Of a DNA stretch of 64,000 nucleotides, positions 1 to 7,498 are shown piece by piece. The position numbers were made by a program, and so were the translations under genes. Source of the DNA: Bin87 sp965217175. Its GTDB lineage: Bacteria; Chloroflexota; Dehalococcoidia; Lucifugimonadales; UBA3495. Each line of letters begins with the position of its first letter. The first letter of the stretch is position 1. The DNA is taken from the NCBI GenBank assembly GCA_965217175.1, contig OZ244251.1, forward strand, positions 1,054,001 to 1,118,000, written 5' to 3'. The notes beneath the pieces were generated by a model. It searched no databases. It was not told the DNA's origin and saw only the letters and a program-made list of their open reading frames with translations.

Positions 1-508
1 TGACCGAGATCGGCTCGTTGGCAGGTATCGGCTGGCCGGACGCCAGGTTGGGCCGCCATAGCAACAGCAATTGCAGGGCGCTTTCGTGAGCGGGAGCATC
101 CATAATAGTCAGATCCAAAACGCGGCGATCCTCCAACTGGCCCCGCTTGAACACTTCGTAGAGTTCCCATTGATTGCCGTCGGTCAATCCAGCGTAATCT
201 ACGCCCGACGCATTGGAGTAGTTGAGCATCTGCATACGGTGTGACGCCAGCGACTCCCCCAGCTTTTTGGCCTCTAATGTGGCAGCCGGCCCGCCATCCG
301 ACCCCAACAGAGCGTAATCGGCCCATCGACCGCTCACGTTGTATTCCGGAGTAACCACCGCGGGGTTGGCCACGTCCCATCCCAGAGCCGTCAACAGTGG
401 ATCAATCAACGCCATGCGCGTGCGCGTTTCGTTCTCTCGTAGAACAGCGCCGTGTTCCCGGATGCGCTGCTTTAGCGTTTCGATAACTTGCACTAAATCT
501 TCTAGCAT
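1..508 (-). CDS. Putative type I/IV restriction-type nuclease, N-terminal part (3' end outside window)
   Basis: The minus strand is open from an ATG at 508 to the window edge, giving 169 residues of a longer protein. The frame has the features of an HsdR-N-like PD-(D/E)XK domain: a helical start (MLEDLVQVIETLKQRIREHG), then LIDPLLTALGWD, then an Asp in RWADYALLG and a Glu-Ala-Lys-Lys in ATLEAKKLGE, which fits the D...ExK catalytic pattern. Later comes TDGNQWELYEVF, typical of proteins annotated as predicted type IV restriction endonuclease or HsdR N-terminal. No methylase or specificity subunit is visible on this side, so whether it belongs to a full restriction system cannot be told. The assignment rests on motif recognition only. 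Confidence 0.6.
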   Translation of the reverse strand, partial: MLEDLVQVIETLKQRIREHGAVLRENETRTRMALIDPLLTALGWDVANPAVVTPEYNVSGRWADYALLGSDGGPAATLEAKKLGESLASHRMQMLNYSNASGVDYAGLTDGNQWELYEVFKRGQLEDRRVLDLTIMDAPAHESALQLLLLWRPNLASGQPIPANEPISV

Positions 509-561
509 TGTAAACGCCCAATCCTATCCATCCTGTGCATCATTGTTCGACCCTGATACCC

Positions 562-2466
562 TTAGTCCTCCAGGGTGGTGATGTCGCCGGGGTCGAGGCC
601 CAGTTCCTGGGCTTTGAGCAGGCGGCGCATAATTTTGCCGGAGCGGGTCTTGGGCAGGGTGGGTGTGAATTCGATTTCCGACGGCACCGCAATCGGCCCC
701 AACTCCCTTCGTACGTGCTGCTGAAGTTCGTTGACCATCAGGTCGGAACCTTCGCTGCCCATGCGAAGGGTTACGAAGGCCTTTATTACCTCGCCGCGCA
801 GTTCGTCGGGTTTGCCGATGACTGCCGACTCGGCAACCTGCGGGTGCGACACCAGGGCGCTTTCAACCTCGGCAGAGCCGATGCGGTGTCCGGCCACATT
901 GAGCACGTCGTCGGCGCGGCCCACCACCATGTAGTAACCGTCAGCGTCGCGCAGGGCCACGTCGCCGGAGAAATAGACGCCGGGTATCTGGTTCCAGGTC
1001 TCGGCAAAACGGTCGTGGTCGCCCCACACCGTGCGCGAGAAATGGGGGAAGGGGCGCCGGATCACCAGCATCCCACCCTTGTCCGGCTCCTCGATGGGCT
1101 GGCCTTCCCGGTCCACGATGTCCATGACCGCGCCGGGCAGCGCGCGGCCCACCCGACCCGGGCGGGATGCCATGGTTGCCGTTGTTCCCAGACACGGGCC
1201 TCCGGTTTCGGTCTGCCACCAGTTGTCCACCATGTGCGCCCATTCGCCGCCGCCGCAGATGTGCTGGTGGGCCCAGCGCAGGGCCTCGGGGTTCAGCGGC
1301 TCGCCGGCGCAGGTCAGGAAGCGCAGAGAGCGCAGGTTGTAGCGGCTGGCTGGCTCTTCGCCGTAACGCATCAGCATCCGCACGGCGGTGGGAGCAGTGA
1401 ATATGACGTTGACGCCGTACTTCTCGATCACCTCGTAGAACACCGCGTTGTGGGGGTAGTCGGGAGCGCCCTCCCGGAACACGGTGGTCGCTCCGGCCAC
1501 GAGGGGGGCGTAGACGATGTAGCTGTGGCCCACCACCCATCCGATGTCCGACATGCACCAGAACACGTCGTTGTCCTTCACGTCCCAGAAGTTCTTGAAA
1601 TGATAATGAGTGCCCACCATGTAGCCGCCGTGGACGTGGACGACACCCTTGGGCTTGCCGGTGGTGCCGCTGGTGTACAGGATGTAGAGCGGGTCTTCGG
1701 AGTCCATGACTTCGGCGGGACAGTCTATGGAGTTGCTGGCCAGCAACTCTGCGAAGTCCACTTCGTCGGCGCCCAGTTCTTCGCGGGCAATCTCCCGGCG
1801 CCAGACGATGACGTGAGTCAGGCTGTCGCAACCAACCACGGCCTCGTCGGCAATGCCCTTCAGGTCAACGCGATTGCCACGGCGGTATCCGTAGTCGCCG
1901 GTTATGAGCACCTTGGCGGTGGCATCCTGGATGCGACCCCGCAGAGAACCCACGCTGAAGCCGGCATAAACCACGCTGTGAATTGCCCCGATGCGGGCGC
2001 AGGCCAGCATGCTGATGGCGCCTTCCGGAGTTAGCGGCATATAGATGACCACGCGGTCGCCCTTGCCCACGCCCAGCGATTTCAATCCGTTGGCCAGGCG
2101 ATTCACCTGCTGGGCCAGTCGCGCGTAGGTATAGACCTGCTCGGCGCCATCCTCGCCCAGCCAGATGAGGGCGGCCTTGTTGCGGCGTTCGGTGGTGAGG
2201 TGGCGGTCGAGGGCGTTGTAGACGATGTTGGTCTGGCCGCCCACGAACCAGCGGAAATTGGGATATTCCCACTGAAAGACCTCATCCCAGCGGCGGAACC
2301 AGTGGAGCTCGTCGGCGGCCTCGGCCCAGAACCCCTCCGGGTCGGCTACGGAACGGGCGTAGACAGCGTCGTAGTCAGTGAGCGTCGCCTGAGCCGACAC
2401 ATGGGGCGGCGGTGGAATCTCGCCGGATTCCTGCAACAAATGGTCGATCTGTCCCTGCTGAACCAT
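562..2466 (-). CDS. acsA: Acetyl-CoA synthetase (AMP-forming)
   Basis: Activates acetate to acetyl-CoA through acetyl-AMP in the cytoplasm. The 634-residue product has the family's usual length. It shows the AMP-binding P-loop YILYTSGTTGKPKG, the adenylation-domain stretch NWWQTETGGP, the hinge segment YYMVVGRADDVLNVAGHRIG, and the C-terminal TRSGKIMRR motif. The Lys in this last motif is the catalytic lysine that is acetylated in regulated homologues. A longer frame starts at 2496, but the ATG at 2466 is preceded by AGGAGG (2476-2481) with a 9-nt gap, so I use it. The gene stands alone, with about 300 bp separating it from the next minus-strand gene upstream. Confidence 0.95.
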   Translation of the reverse strand: MVQQGQIDHLLQESGEIPPPPHVSAQATLTDYDAVYARSVADPEGFWAEAADELHWFRRWDEVFQWEYPNFRWFVGGQTNIVYNALDRHLTTERRNKAALIWLGEDGAEQVYTYARLAQQVNRLANGLKSLGVGKGDRVVIYMPLTPEGAISMLACARIGAIHSVVYAGFSVGSLRGRIQDATAKVLITGDYGYRRGNRVDLKGIADEAVVGCDSLTHVIVWRREIAREELGADEVDFAELLASNSIDCPAEVMDSEDPLYILYTSGTTGKPKGVVHVHGGYMVGTHYHFKNFWDVKDNDVFWCMSDIGWVVGHSYIVYAPLVAGATTVFREGAPDYPHNAVFYEVIEKYGVNVIFTAPTAVRMLMRYGEEPASRYNLRSLRFLTCAGEPLNPEALRWAHQHICGGGEWAHMVDNWWQTETGGPCLGTTATMASRPGRVGRALPGAVMDIVDREGQPIEEPDKGGMLVIRRPFPHFSRTVWGDHDRFAETWNQIPGVYFSGDVALRDADGYYMVVGRADDVLNVAGHRIGSAEVESALVSHPQVAESAVIGKPDELRGEVIKAFVTLRMGSEGSDLMVNELQQHVRRELGPIAVPSEIEFTPTLPKTRSGKIMRRLLKAQELGLDPGDITTLED

Positions 2467-2767
2467 GGGGTAAAGCCTCCTGTCATTGCTTGCCAACGTA
2501 TTGTACAGCCATCACCGACACCATGTGCCGGAGGATCCCGCCGTCTGGTCAGCGTCCCAAACCCGATCTACGACCAGCCTCCGCGCCCTCGATGAAAAAG
2601 AGCCGGCGTGAAAGCGCAACCGATTGCGGACCGACGCTTGGGTCTGTCCCAAAAAACGGAATGACGCCGCTATGAGGATTGAGAGGCGATGCTACTCACC
2701 CCGCGAATAACCCAGGCTACAGGACTGGCGCTACGAGCCGGTGAGAGTCGAAACCGACGGTTCGCCG
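2467..2767. other. Intergenic region, no gene seen
   Basis: About 300 bases between acetyl-CoA synthetase and the flavin oxidoreductase. It contains the acs ribosome-binding site and a possible minus-strand -10 box (TACAAT, 2505-2500). I see no RNA gene or coding region in the rest. Confidence 0.5.
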
Positions 2768-3817
2768 CTAACGGAACTTGGGAATCACTTCTTCCGCAAA
2801 GAGCTTCATCGCCCGCATCACCTTCTCATGGGCGATGCCGCCGAACGCCATGTCCAGCCCGAAGTACTCCATCTGATACTGATCCCGCAAGCCGCGCAGC
2901 CATCCGCACATCTCGTCCGGAGTACCGAAGTAGGCGGTGGTCTGCAGGTCGTCCTCGTAGCTGGGAGGAGGCGTGGCGCGGGTCTGACGCCAGTGATCCA
3001 GATCCATGTAAATTTCGCTGCCGCCGGTGAGAGTGCGGCGCAATCCGTTGAGGTCGCGCACCCAGGACAGGGCTTCGCGCGGGTCTTCGCGGGCGGTTTT
3101 GGCGTCCTCGGCCACGTAGGCCAGACGGAAGAAAGGCATGTCATGCACAGGCGGCTCTCTGCCGGCCTGTTTGCAGGCGTTGAGGTACAGGGTGCGGATG
3201 CCGAGGACGTCCTCGTCGGGGGTGTTGGCGCCGGTCAGCACGGGCAGGTCGCGGGAAACGGCCACGTCCACGCTGGCTGCCGTCCGGGACACGGCCAGGT
3301 ACAGCGGCGGATGGGGTCGCTGCACCGGAGACGGCGTGATGGTCATGTCCTCGACCTGGTAGTAGCGGCCGCGGTAGGTGAAACCGGGCGTTGACCACAA
3401 CCCCAGGATGATGTCGACAATCTCGGCGAACCGCTGGGTCCGCGATTCGTAGTCCACGCCAAAGTTGTTGTACTCGTAAACGACCTGCCCCCGGCCCACG
3501 CCAAAGTCCAGCCGGCCACCGGACAGCACATCGAGCATGGCGGTTTGTTCGGCGACGAAAATGGGGTTGTGGAAAGTCAGTACGCTGACCCCGGTGCCGA
3601 TGCGGATGGTTTTGGTCTTGCCGGCGACGTAGTGGGCGAAGGACAGGGCCTGGGGCACGATGCCGAAGCGGGTGAAGTGGTGTTCGGCCAGCCACACCGA
3701 ATCAAATCCCAGCTCCTCGGCGTACTGGATTTGCTCGATGGTTTCGCCAAAGATGCGGGCCTGCTCGGAAGCGTCGGGATCAGGCCATGAGGGCAATATG
3801 AACAGCCCAAATTTCAT
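2768..3817 (-). CDS. LLM-class (luciferase-like) flavin-dependent oxidoreductase
   Basis: A 349-residue bacterial-luciferase-fold monooxygenase or reductase expected to use reduced FMN or F420. It opens with MKFGLFILPSWP, the usual first beta strand. It continues with DSVWLAEHHF, RIGTGVSVL and DVLSGGRLDFGVGRG, all hallmark segments of the luciferase-like domain, and ends in a family-typical helical tail. The frame extends 55 codons upstream into dispersed repeat DNA. The ATG at 3817 has an AGGAG ribosome-binding site just upstream and a TATAAT -10 box at 3859-3854, so it is the likely start. The substrate cannot be predicted; such enzymes are numerous in SAR202-type Chloroflexota. Confidence 0.88.
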   Translation of the reverse strand: MKFGLFILPSWPDPDASEQARIFGETIEQIQYAEELGFDSVWLAEHHFTRFGIVPQALSFAHYVAGKTKTIRIGTGVSVLTFHNPIFVAEQTAMLDVLSGGRLDFGVGRGQVVYEYNNFGVDYESRTQRFAEIVDIILGLWSTPGFTYRGRYYQVEDMTITPSPVQRPHPPLYLAVSRTAASVDVAVSRDLPVLTGANTPDEDVLGIRTLYLNACKQAGREPPVHDMPFFRLAYVAEDAKTAREDPREALSWVRDLNGLRRTLTGGSEIYMDLDHWRQTRATPPPSYEDDLQTTAYFGTPDEMCGWLRGLRDQYQMEYFGLDMAFGGIAHEKVMRAMKLFAEEVIPKFR

Positions 3818-3853
3818 AACGACTGGACTCCTGCGGGTGGTGGGACTGTGGGC

Positions 3854-3859
3854 ATTATA
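3854..3859 (-). promoter_or_regulatory. -10 box of the flavin oxidoreductase gene
   Basis: Perfect TATAAT on the minus strand, which would place transcription start near 3846 and leave a leader of about 30 nt carrying the AGGAG site. No convincing -35 box is visible. Confidence 0.5.
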
Positions 3860-3890
3860 GCGCAGGAATCGCCCGGACCGGCGAGGAGTC

Positions 3891-4196
3891 ATGCGTACCC
3901 ACTTTGTCATTGTGACCCCGTACTCGATGCGGGGGTTGGCAATCTCGATGAGGCTGAACACACGTAGACGATCCTTCGACAAGCTCAGGATGAGCGGGGG
4001 CGGTGGGCTCAGGATGAACGGGGGAGGTGGGCTCGGGATGAACGGGGGCGGTGGGCTCGGGATGAACGGGGGAGGTGGGGCCGGCCCTTCGACGGGCTCA
4101 GGACCAGCGGGGGGATTGCCACGTCGCTATGCTTCTCGCAATGACAGATTGTCGCTGTGCTCCTCGCGATGACAAATTAAAGTGGGTAGGCGTGAG
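3891..4196. repeat. Dispersed repeat R1, copy A (expanded)
   Basis: Element with imperfect terminal inverted repeats: left end GCGTACCCACTTTGTCATTG, right end a matching TGACAAATTAAAGTGGGTA. Related copies lie at 5443-5608 and 6628-6800, and right-end fragments at 9268-9326 and 20391-20449. This copy is longer because it holds a 24-bp tandem array and a second small duplication near its right end. There is no gene inside. Confidence 0.75.
3989..4084. repeat. 24-bp tandem repeat, four copies
   Basis: Four consecutive 24-bp units (3989, 4013, 4037, 4061), each starting GATGARCGGGGG and differing by one to three bases. The array lies inside repeat element R1 copy A and looks like slippage expansion of its GGATGAGCGGGGG segment. 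Confidence 0.85.
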
Positions 4197-4209
4197 CCGG
4201 CAGGGAGTG

Positions 4210-4239
4210 TTGACAATTCTTCCTCTGGTCGATGATAAT
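4210..4239 (+). promoter_or_regulatory. Promoter of arsR-type regulator
   Basis: Perfect -35 TTGACA at 4210-4215 and -10 GATAAT at 4234-4239 with an 18-bp spacer. The predicted transcription start coincides with the ATG at 4247, so the mRNA is probably leaderless. Confidence 0.7.
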
Positions 4240-4254
4240 TAACCAAATGGTTAA
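4239..4254. promoter_or_regulatory. Palindromic candidate operator (TTAACCA-AA-TGGTTAA)
   Basis: Perfect 7-bp inverted repeat TTAACCA/TGGTTAA separated by two bases, sitting across the last base of the -10 box, the predicted transcription start and the ATG. This is where an ArsR-family autorepressor would block transcription. Binding by the adjacent gene's product is inference. Confidence 0.6.
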
Positions 4255-4612
4255 CTATCTTGAAACCGACACATTGGATGCGACCTTCGGGGCGCTATCA
4301 GATCCAACGCGAAGGGCAATGCTGGAGCGGCTGGCCCGCGGCGAATCGACGGTTACAGCACTGGCGGAACCCTTTGAGATTTCGCTGCCCGCCATATCCA
4401 AACACCTGCGGGTTCTGGAACGGGCCGGCCTGGTGCTTCAGGAGAAAGACGGCCGCTTGCGGCGGTGCCGGCTGCAAACCGGGCCGATGCAACACGCGTC
4501 GGAATGGATTGCCCAGTACCGCAGATTCTGGGAGCAACAACTGGACGCTCTGGCCGGCTATCTGGAAGACCTGGAACCAGACGAATCGCAACCGGATTCA
4601 ACAATCGGCTGA
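4247..4612 (+). CDS. ArsR-family winged-helix transcriptional regulator
   Basis: A 121-residue winged-helix repressor. FGALSDPTRRAMLERLARGE is the classic ArsR first helix pair. It is followed by the recognition helix region LPAISKHLRVLERAGLV and the wing EKDGRLRRCRL. No paired metal-binding cysteines (CxC) are visible, so it is of the non-metal type often found beside SRPBCC/AHSA1 proteins, as here. The frame opens at 4232, but that ATG lies inside the promoter. The ATG at 4247 is 7 nt after the -10 box and has no ribosome-binding site, consistent with leaderless translation. It is probably the first gene of an operon with the SRPBCC and DUF1059 genes. Confidence 0.88.
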   Translation: MVNYLETDTLDATFGALSDPTRRAMLERLARGESTVTALAEPFEISLPAISKHLRVLERAGLVLQEKDGRLRRCRLQTGPMQHASEWIAQYRRFWEQQLDALAGYLEDLEPDESQPDSTIG

Positions 4613-4675
4613 GGATATCAAGCCTCGTCGGGTATCTGGATTTATTGACTGGATTTATTGAGAGGTAAACGCACC

Positions 4676-5152
4676 ATGGTTCAATCCCAACCTGACACCA
4701 CATTCGGGCTCACCGTCACCCGCATTATCAATGCCCCACGGGAACGGGTGTTCCAGGCGTGGACCGACCCGGCGCACCTGCAAAAATGGTGGGCGGCCCA
4801 GGAGGAATTTACCGCCAGTATCGCGGAGGTTGATCTGCGGGTTGGCGGACGGTACCGCCTGGGTATGCAAAACCCGGAGCAGGAACATCCCTACGTGGTG
4901 GGCGGCGTTTACCTGGAGGTGAATCCTCCGGAACGGCTGGTGTTCACCTGGACTTGGGAAAAGATGCCGACGGATGATGCGGACTGGATACCGCCGGAAA
5001 CGGTGGTTACGGTGGAATTTATCGATAGGGACGGAGCAACGGAAGTTGTGCTGACCCACGAGCAGTTCCCCGACAAGAACATGAGGGACGAGCACGACAA
5101 CGGTTGGGGCGGCGTTCTGGCGCAGCTGGGCAAATACCTGGCCGCTGCCTGA
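4676..5152 (+). CDS. SRPBCC-domain protein, AHSA1 family
   Basis: A 158-residue START-like (Aha1/SRPBCC) protein with a ligand-binding helix-grip fold. It has the family opening VTRIINAPRERVFQAWTDP, then HLQKWWAAQEE, the central DLRVGGRYRLGM, and YLEVNPPERLVFTWTWE. The product ends 'GVLAQLGKYLAAA', as the family's C-terminal helix does. GAGAGG precedes the chosen ATG; an upstream TTG in frame is less likely. It lies 63 bp after the ArsR gene in the same direction. ArsR-SRPBCC pairs are common and usually act together, the ligand or substrate being unknown. Confidence 0.85.
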   Translation: MVQSQPDTTFGLTVTRIINAPRERVFQAWTDPAHLQKWWAAQEEFTASIAEVDLRVGGRYRLGMQNPEQEHPYVVGGVYLEVNPPERLVFTWTWEKMPTDDADWIPPETVVTVEFIDRDGATEVVLTHEQFPDKNMRDEHDNGWGGVLAQLGKYLAAA

Positions 5153-5211
5153 CGCCCGGCGACTCAACCAACAAGGTATCAAAATATGACACTACACAGG
5201 AGTATGTAGTT

Positions 5212-5388
5212 ATGGCTCTGGCGATTCATTGCAGCGACATGGGTTCCGACTGCGAATTCGTAGCCCGCGGCGAGACACTGGAAGAACTGATGGCGGTGGC
5301 CGCGGCCCACGGCACGGAAGTACACGAGCTCGACGAGATAACCCCGGAGATAATGGAAATGGCGAAACAGGTCATCAGGGAAGAGTAG
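5212..5388 (+). CDS. DUF1059 small protein
   Basis: A 58-residue protein beginning MALAIHCSDMGSDCEF, the typical DUF1059 start with its two cysteines, followed by ARGETLEELMAVAAAHG and an acidic C-terminus. The start is fixed by AGGAG 9 nt upstream of the ATG at 5212; a longer frame from 5104 overlaps the previous gene. It lies 59 bp after the SRPBCC gene and is followed by an intrinsic terminator, so it is likely the last gene of the arsR operon. Function unknown. Confidence 0.82.
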   Translation: MALAIHCSDMGSDCEFVARGETLEELMAVAAAHGTEVHELDEITPEIMEMAKQVIREE

Positions 5389-5423
5389 CCGGTTCAGCCG
5401 GCACATTTTGCGACCAGGGCGCG

Positions 5424-5448
5424 GCGGCTCCGTAACCGGGGCCGCTTT
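5424..5448 (+). terminator. Intrinsic terminator after the DUF1059 gene
   Basis: GCGGCTCCG (5424-5432), loop TAAC, CGGGGCCGC (5437-5445), then TTT. This forms a 9-bp stem with one G-U pair. The U tract is short, so efficiency is uncertain. Confidence 0.55.
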
Positions 5449-5608
5449 GTCATTGCGACCCCGTACTTGATGCGGGGGGTTGGCAATCTCGATGAGGCTG
5501 AACACACGTAGACGATCCTTCGACAGGCTCAGGATGAGCGGGGGTGGTAACGGGATTGCCACGTCGCTGTGCTCCTAGCAATGACAGATTAAAGCGGGTA
5601 CGCGTGAG
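5443..5608. repeat. Dispersed repeat R1, copy B
   Basis: About 165 bp matching copies A and C: it opens with GTCATTGCGACCCCGTA and ends ATTAAAGCGGGTACGCGTGAG. The left inverted repeat is degenerate and merges with the terminator hairpin. Confidence 0.7.
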
Positions 5609-5727
5609 GGTGCGGCCCCGATTGACCCACCAACCCGCCGACGCCTACAATCCAGATAACGCCAGCCAAGTAACACCAGCCGGCAAACACCATTTAATAA
5701 ATGCTGGTTGACCTGAGGAGCCACGCC

Positions 5728-6564
5728 ATGACAACCGCCGCCGACACCTACGCGCACCCGGAATATCTCACCGACCCCGATTGGGTAGCCGCCCACCTGG
5801 ATGATCCCAACGTGGTGGTACTGGATTGCAACAATAACGACGCCTGGCAACGGGGCCACATCCCCGGCGCGGTGGTGGTTCCGGACAATTGGGCCAAGAA
5901 CCCCGATACCAATCGGCAGCACGTGATGACTCCGGAGCAGTTCAAGGCGATGGCCGAAGGGATGGGCGTTGGCGACGACACCACCGTGGTTACCTACGAC
6001 CACGCCCAGGGACTGACGTCGGCGCGGATGTGGTGGGTGTTCAACTACTATGGTCACCGCAACGTGATGGTGCTCAACGGCGGCTGGCGAAGTTGGGTCG
6101 CCGACGGCCAGACGGTCAGCTTCGACCGGTCACGTCCCGCGGGTAACGTAACCTTCACGCCGCGCGCCGACGATTCGTTCATCGCCAGCGGCGACGAACT
6201 GAATGCGGCCTGTACCCTGGACAACGTGGTGGTGTGGGATGTGCGCAGCGACCCCGAATGGGACGGCACCGCCGAGAACTACCGTAACCAGCGGCCCGGT
6301 CACGTGACCGGAGCGGTGCATCTGGAGTGGTTCAATTTGATGGACCGGCACACGCACATGTTCAAGCCGGCCGCCGAGATTCGGCGCATACTCACCGAGC
6401 ATGGCATTACGCCGGACAAAACTGCCTATTCCTATTGACAGGCCGGCATCCGTGCGGCGCACGGAAACTTTGTGCTCCGGCTGGTGGGGTTCGAAAATTC
6501 CAAAAACTACGACGCCTCGATGGGCGAATGGGCCAACCGCAGCGATACACCGATGACGGTGTGA
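5728..6564 (+). CDS. Two-domain rhodanese (thiosulfate/3-mercaptopyruvate sulfurtransferase) with in-frame TGA at the catalytic Cys: putative selenoprotein
   Basis: Transfers sulfane sulfur through a persulfide on one catalytic residue. Residues 1-236 read normally: domain one with VVVLDCNNNDAWQRGHIPGA, domain two with VVVWDVRSDPEW and GHVTGAVHLEW. Codon 237 (6436-6438) is TGA, immediately followed in frame by QAGIRAAHGNFVLRLVGFEN and a normal C-terminus ending at TGA 6562-6564. In the family this position is the Cys of the YCQ-G-IRAAH active-site loop. The full product is 278 residues, the family's usual size. The start ATG has GAGGAG 7-8 nt upstream. A hairpin fitting a bacterial SECIS follows the TGA. 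Conventional gene callers would give a truncated 236-residue protein. Alternatives are a Cys-to-stop mutation or a sequencing error, but there is no other lesion. Confidence 0.75.
6449..6465 (+). promoter_or_regulatory. Candidate bacterial SECIS hairpin
   Basis: TCCGTGC (6449-6455), loop GGC, GCACGGA (6459-6465): a perfect 7-bp stem whose loop begins 18 nt after the TGA at 6436-6438 and has G at its first two positions. Known bacterial SECIS elements have a short stem with a G in the apical loop about 16-37 nt downstream of UGA. The hairpin is inside the coding frame. Confidence 0.6.
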
Positions 6565-6627
6565 TACCCGTTCGTCCCTGCATCCGAGTTTCGTAATCTC
6601 CCGCTGGCGAACTAGCAGTCGCCGGGT

Positions 6628-6800
6628 CCTCACGCATACCCACTCGGTCATTGCGACCCCGTACTCGATGCGGGGGTTGGCAATCTCGATGAGGCCGAAC
6701 ACACGTAGACGATCCTTCGACAGGCTCAGGATGAGCGGGGGTGGTAACGGGATTGCCACTTCGCTATGCTCCTCGCAATGACAGATTAAAGCGGGTACGC
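6628..6800. repeat. Dispersed repeat R1, copy C
   Basis: Best-preserved copy. The left end CCTCACGCATACCCACT is inversely repeated at the right end as ATTAAAGCGGGTACGC. The middle carries the shared CCTTCGACAGGCTCAGGATG segment and the 'TTGCCACTTCGCTATGCTCC' segment. It lies directly downstream of the rhodanese gene. Confidence 0.75.
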
Positions 6801-6884
6801 TAAAAACACACTATAAACACACTTGTTTTCAGGCAGATAATCCGTGACCCGCGCTACGTCGATGTTCCCCGGTGATAACCCGTA

Positions 6885-7448
6885 ATGCGCCGCCGTAATT
6901 CACGCCGCTCGCGCCGGGTGCTGGTGCAATCGGTGGTGGACGGCGACTCCCTACACGTGAAATACGCCGGTTTTTTCAGCTTCATGAGACGTCCCTTTCC
7001 GGTGCGGCTGTACGCCATCGATGCCCCGGAACTGGCCCAACCCTATGGAGCGGAGGCGCGGGATGAGCTGGCCTCGCTGGTGCGCCGCGGTCGCATCAAC
7101 ATGGAGGTAATTACCACCGACCGCTACGGACGGACGGTTGGTTTGCTGTACCGGTCGCGGCGCGGACGTCAGCAGTCGGTAAACCTGATGATGGTGCGCT
7201 CGGGCATGGCTTACTGGTATCGCCGCTACGGTGGAAGGGAGTTGGGTTTCCCCGAAGCTGAGGATGATGCCAAAAGGCGGCGCCGGGGTGTGTGGCGGGA
7301 TGGCCGTGGTCGTCGGCGCCCCTGGGACTACCGACTTGACCTACGCCGGGCCCGTCGCCGTCTGGGCCGTTGGCGCAGTTTGTTGATCTGGTCGCTGGCG
7401 CTGGCCGTGGCGGTAGCGGTGGCGTGGGCGATGGGCACGTGGGGGTAG
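6885..7448 (+). CDS. Thermonuclease (SNase-like) family protein with C-terminal membrane anchor
   Basis: A 187-residue protein. Residues about 12-135 form a staphylococcal-nuclease-like OB fold: VVDGDSLHV (catalytic Asp region), RLYAIDAPELAQPYG (family motif with catalytic Arg and Asp), TDRYGRTVGLLY, and KRRRRGVW. The Lys/Arg-rich tail is followed by a hydrophobic segment near residues 165-185 (LLIWSLALAVAVAVAWAM), so it is probably tail-anchored. The start is very basic (MRRRNSRRSRR). No signal peptide is evident, so the side of the membrane facing the nuclease domain is uncertain. The gene stands alone between a repeat and a convergent transporter gene. Confidence 0.82.
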   Translation: MRRRNSRRSRRVLVQSVVDGDSLHVKYAGFFSFMRRPFPVRLYAIDAPELAQPYGAEARDELASLVRRGRINMEVITTDRYGRTVGLLYRSRRGRQQSVNLMMVRSGMAYWYRRYGGRELGFPEAEDDAKRRRRGVWRDGRGRRRPWDYRLDLRRARRRLGRWRSLLIWSLALAVAVAVAWAMGTWG

Positions 7449-7498
7449 GGTGCGCCGTCTCCGCGAGAGATTCGGGTCAGGTTGTCATGCCACGGGTT

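Noticed and set aside
535..2034. 499-codon frame opposite acetyl-CoA synthetase
   Set aside because: Shadow of the acs gene on the other strand; composition-driven, no domain.
3989..4084. CRISPR-like array of 24-bp units
   Set aside because: Units are directly contiguous with no spacers, so it is a simple tandem repeat.
5701..6438. Rhodanese as a simple truncated 245-codon gene ending at 6438
   Set aside because: The frame continues with a conserved C-terminus and the TGA is exactly at the catalytic Cys, so truncation is less likely than recoding, though not excluded.
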